Notes under the pieces: generated by a model
Seen by the model: the letters and a program-made list of their open reading frames with translations, nothing else
The model's database searches: none
What the model was told of the DNA's origin: nothing
Made by a program: the position numbers and the translations under genes
Part shown: positions 59,725-64,000 of the stretch, piece after piece
Layout: the number at the start of each line of letters is the position of its first letter
Numbering within the stretch: position 1 is the stretch's first letter
Assembly: GCF_039544165.1 (NCBI RefSeq)
Contig: NZ_BAABLD010000002.1
Span: forward strand, 372,001 to 436,000
Reading direction: 5' to 3'
DNA length: 64,000 bases
Source: Viridibacterium curvum
GTDB taxonomy: Bacteria; Pseudomonadota; Gammaproteobacteria; Burkholderiales; Rhodocyclaceae

Positions 59725-59750
59725 CCCCTCTCCCGCAAGCGGGCGAGGGG
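59725..59750. repeat. Short CCCTCTCCCGC hairpin repeat
   Basis: CCCCTCTCCCGC-AA-GCGGGCGAGGGG forms a 12-bp stem with one mismatch, upstream of xpt. The core matches the central hairpin of the element at 34947-34970, so it is one dispersed repeat family seen twice here. The 263-bp gap between lysS and xpt also holds the structured element at 59840 and no gene. Confidence 0.65.
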
Positions 59751-59839
59751 AGCGTCGTGCGGCTACGCCGATTGTAAAACTGGCGAGAATGACGGAAAGA
59801 TTGGGCATAAAGGGAGAATGGACGCAGGCGCCGTAGCGA

Positions 59840-59913
59840 GCGGGCTGAGGTCGAGACGAGGAGCGGAGGCGTACGTGAGTACGTTGAGCACCGGAGTCTC
59901 GGGATCAGCCCGC
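59840..59913. ncRNA. Three-tier structured intergenic element (candidate RNA)
   Basis: Nested perfect stems: GCGGGCTGA/TCAGCCCGC (59840-59848 with 59905-59913), CGAGAC/GTCTCG (59852-59857 with 59896-59901), and CGTAC/GTACG (59870-59874 with 59879-59883) closed by GTGA, a GNRA tetraloop on the plus strand. An extra CGG/CCG pairing lies between. It starts 17 bp after the lysS stop on the minus strand. On the minus strand the internal loop exposes GCCTCCGCTCCTC, which resembles an anti-Shine-Dalgarno sequence. No protein-coding potential is seen. Confidence 0.5.
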
Positions 59914-59930
59914 GCAGTAGGCGAATGCGT

Positions 59931-61436
59931 TCATTCGGGTCGCATTTGCGGGAACAAGATTACGTCTCTAATCGCTGGGCTGTCAGTCAACAGCATCACC
60001 AGACGATCAATACCGATACCGCAGCCACCGGTGGGCGGCAGACCGCTTTCCAGCGTGCGGATGTAATCGGCGTCGTAGTACATGGCTTCTTCGTCGCCGG
60101 CTTCCTTGGCCTTGGCTTGCGAGAGGAAGCGGGCGGCCTGGTCTTCGGGGTCGTTGAGCTCGGAGAAGGCGTTGGCGATTTCGCGGCCGACAATGAACAG
60201 CTCGAAGCGCTCGGTGATGCCGGGGTTGGCGTCGGAGGCGCGCGCCAGCGGGCTGACTTCGACCGGGTAGTCGATGATGAAGGTCGGGTTCCACAGCTGG
60301 GCTTCGGCGGTCTCTTCAAAGAACGCGAGTTGCAGCGCGCCAAGGCCAACATTGCCCTTCGGCAAGGCCTTGCGTTTGGCGAGTTCGTCGCGGAGCCAGG
60401 CTTCATCGTTGAGTTGCGCTTCGGTGAATTCCGGGCAGTACTTGATGACGGCCTGCACGACAGTGAGCCGGTCGAAGGGCTTGCCCAGGTCGAGGTCGCG
60501 GCCCTGGTACTGGAACTGTTCGGTGCCCAGCGCTTCACGCGCGGCGTGGCGCAGCAGGCCTTCGACGAAGTCCATGAGGGTGCGGTAGTCCGCATAGGCC
60601 TCGTAGAACTCGATCATGGTGAATTCGGGGTTATGGCGCGGGCTGAGACCTTCGTTACGGAAGTTGCGGTTGATCTCATAAACCTTTTCGAGGCCGCCGA
60701 CGACCAGGCGCTTGAGGTAGAGCTCCGGCGCGATGCGCAGGAACATCTGCTGGTCCAGCGCATTGTGGTGCGTGATGAAGGGCTTGGCCGCAGCGCCGCC
60801 GGGGATGGGGTGCATCATCGGCGTCTCGACTTCGAGGAAGCCGTGGCCGTCCATGTAGCGGCGGATCGCGGAGATCAGCTTGCTGCGCGCGATGAAGGTC
60901 TTCTTCGAATCTTCGTTGGTGATGAGGTCGAGGTGACGCTGGCGATAGCGCTGCTCGACGTCCGCCATGCCGTGGAACTTGTCCGGCAGGGGACGCAGGC
61001 ACTTGGAGAGCAGGCGGATGTTGTCGCTCTTGATCGACAGCTCGCCAGTCTTGGTCCTGAACAGTGTGCCGGTGGTGCCGACGAAATCGCCGATGTCCCA
61101 GGTCTTGAAGTCGGCATAAACGTCTTCACCCACCGCATCGCGCGTCACGTAGAGCTGGATGCGGCCGGACATGTCCTGGATGGTGATGAACGAGGCCTTG
61201 CCCATGACGCGCTTGAGCATCACACGGCCGGCAACCGTCACGCTGACGGGCGCAGCTTCGAGCTCTTCGGCGCTCTTTTCGCCGTAGGCGGCGTGCACCT
61301 TGTCCGCCATGTTCTCGCGGCGGAAGTCGTTCGGGTAGGCGCGGCCGGTCTCGCGCCATTGGGCGAGCTTGGCGCGGCGTTCCGCGATGATGTGGTTTTC
61401 GTCCTGCGGGGGATTCTGGTTGTTCTGATCAGACAT
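59931..61436 (-). CDS. lysS: Lysyl-tRNA synthetase, class II
   Basis: A 501-residue class IIb aminoacyl-tRNA synthetase. The OB-fold anticodon domain spans residues about 60-170 (VTVAGRVMLKRVMGKASFITIQDMSGRIQLYV). The catalytic domain has motif 1 FLEVETPMMHPIPGGAAAKPF, motif 2 RNFRNEGLSPRHNPEFTMIEFYEAYADY and motif 3 GCGIGIDRLVMLLTD. Full length. It is followed on the minus strand by stacked hairpins at 59937-59922 and 59913-59840. Confidence 0.98.
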   Translation of the reverse strand: MSDQNNQNPPQDENHIIAERRAKLAQWRETGRAYPNDFRRENMADKVHAAYGEKSAEELEAAPVSVTVAGRVMLKRVMGKASFITIQDMSGRIQLYVTRDAVGEDVYADFKTWDIGDFVGTTGTLFRTKTGELSIKSDNIRLLSKCLRPLPDKFHGMADVEQRYRQRHLDLITNEDSKKTFIARSKLISAIRRYMDGHGFLEVETPMMHPIPGGAAAKPFITHHNALDQQMFLRIAPELYLKRLVVGGLEKVYEINRNFRNEGLSPRHNPEFTMIEFYEAYADYRTLMDFVEGLLRHAAREALGTEQFQYQGRDLDLGKPFDRLTVVQAVIKYCPEFTEAQLNDEAWLRDELAKRKALPKGNVGLGALQLAFFEETAEAQLWNPTFIIDYPVEVSPLARASDANPGITERFELFIVGREIANAFSELNDPEDQAARFLSQAKAKEAGDEEAMYYDADYIRTLESGLPPTGGCGIGIDRLVMLLTDSPAIRDVILFPQMRPE

Positions 61437-61546
61437 GTTCCGGTCTCAATGCGCATTGCACAGCCAGAGTGGCTGGCGAAAGGGCGATATTGTGACGGAT
61501 CGGCGCAGGCATGTCACACAGGGCATTGAATGAAAAGCGAAAGACG

Positions 61547-61578
61547 AAAAGGCGAGGGCCTGCCAAACAGCAGGCCCT
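61547..61578 (-). terminator. Rho-independent terminator of hppA
   Basis: A perfect 9-bp stem AGGGCCTGC/GCAGGCCCT with a 6-nt loop (61555-61578), followed on the minus strand by CGCCTTTT. It lies 17 bp after the hppA stop. Confidence 0.7.
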
Positions 61579-61594
61579 GTTGGCGGGATGGTGC

Positions 61595-64000
<2,406 letters not shown>

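Noticed and set aside
59925..61529. 534-codon plus-strand frame opposite lysS
   Set aside because: It is the complement of the conserved lysS gene, and its product has no recognisable domain.

Overview
This is a 64 kb stretch of a GC-rich betaproteobacterial chromosome. The neighbourhoods pyrG-kdsA-eno-(...)-ftsB, hrcA/nadK-recN and fliA next to a MotC-type stator, together with a metal-type KdsA and a GcvR-like regulator, point to the Betaproteobacteria, probably near Rhodocyclales. I cannot name the genus from sequence alone. No tRNA, rRNA, CRISPR array, prophage or classical insertion sequence was found. Most genes are standard core functions.

Layout. 1-2.1 kb: the start of an RluA-type pseudouridine synthase, a NlpC/P60 lipoprotein, dtd and a gamma carbonic anhydrase, all on the minus strand. 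2.9-14.7 kb: a GcvR-like ACT protein, two type IV pilins, a PglL/Wzy-type O-oligosaccharyltransferase, then an overlapping glycan-assembly operon (FkbM methyltransferase, three GT4 glycosyltransferases, a flippase and a WecA-like phosphoglycosyltransferase). This reads as a pilus O-glycosylation or surface-glycan locus. It is interrupted by a REP-associated tyrosine transposase (RAYT), and four arrays of REP palindromes lie within the first 8 kb.

14.7-18.7 kb: DUF3144 protein, purB, murI, a MAPEG protein and a PP2C phosphatase. 18.7-26.0 kb: a flagellar block (sigma-28-like promoter with a candidate short RNA, flhB, flhA, flhF, fliA, motC-like). The usual flhG and motD are absent from their expected places. 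26.0-28.9 kb: an accessory patch, partly very AT-rich, of five small minus-strand genes with no recognisable family. 29.0-33.6 kb: Yip1, CsgG-like lipoprotein, MscS channel and a heme-type sensor. 33.7-38.5 kb: a MacAB/NodT-type tripartite efflux operon whose ATPase and permease genes are separated by an inverted-repeat element.

38.6-50.2 kb: pyrG, kdsA, Dabb protein, eno, then three extracytoplasmic proteolysis genes inserted between eno and ftsB (a J-like/trypsin fusion and two paralogous HExxH lipoproteins), then ftsB, a GNAT and a pseudaminic acid synthase. 50.2-64 kb: holin-like membrane protein, hemH, DUF4124 protein, hrcA, nadK, recN, a CBS/CorC transporter, chrA, xpt, lysS and a K+-independent-type membrane pyrophosphatase cut by the window end.

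The observations most worth following are the RAYT/REP system with stem-compensating palindrome classes, the eno-ftsB protease insertion with degenerate duplicated peptidase halves, the short RNA behind a sigma-28-like promoter, two long structured intergenic elements that may be one RNA family, and the repeat element that supplies the C-terminus of an ABC ATPase.
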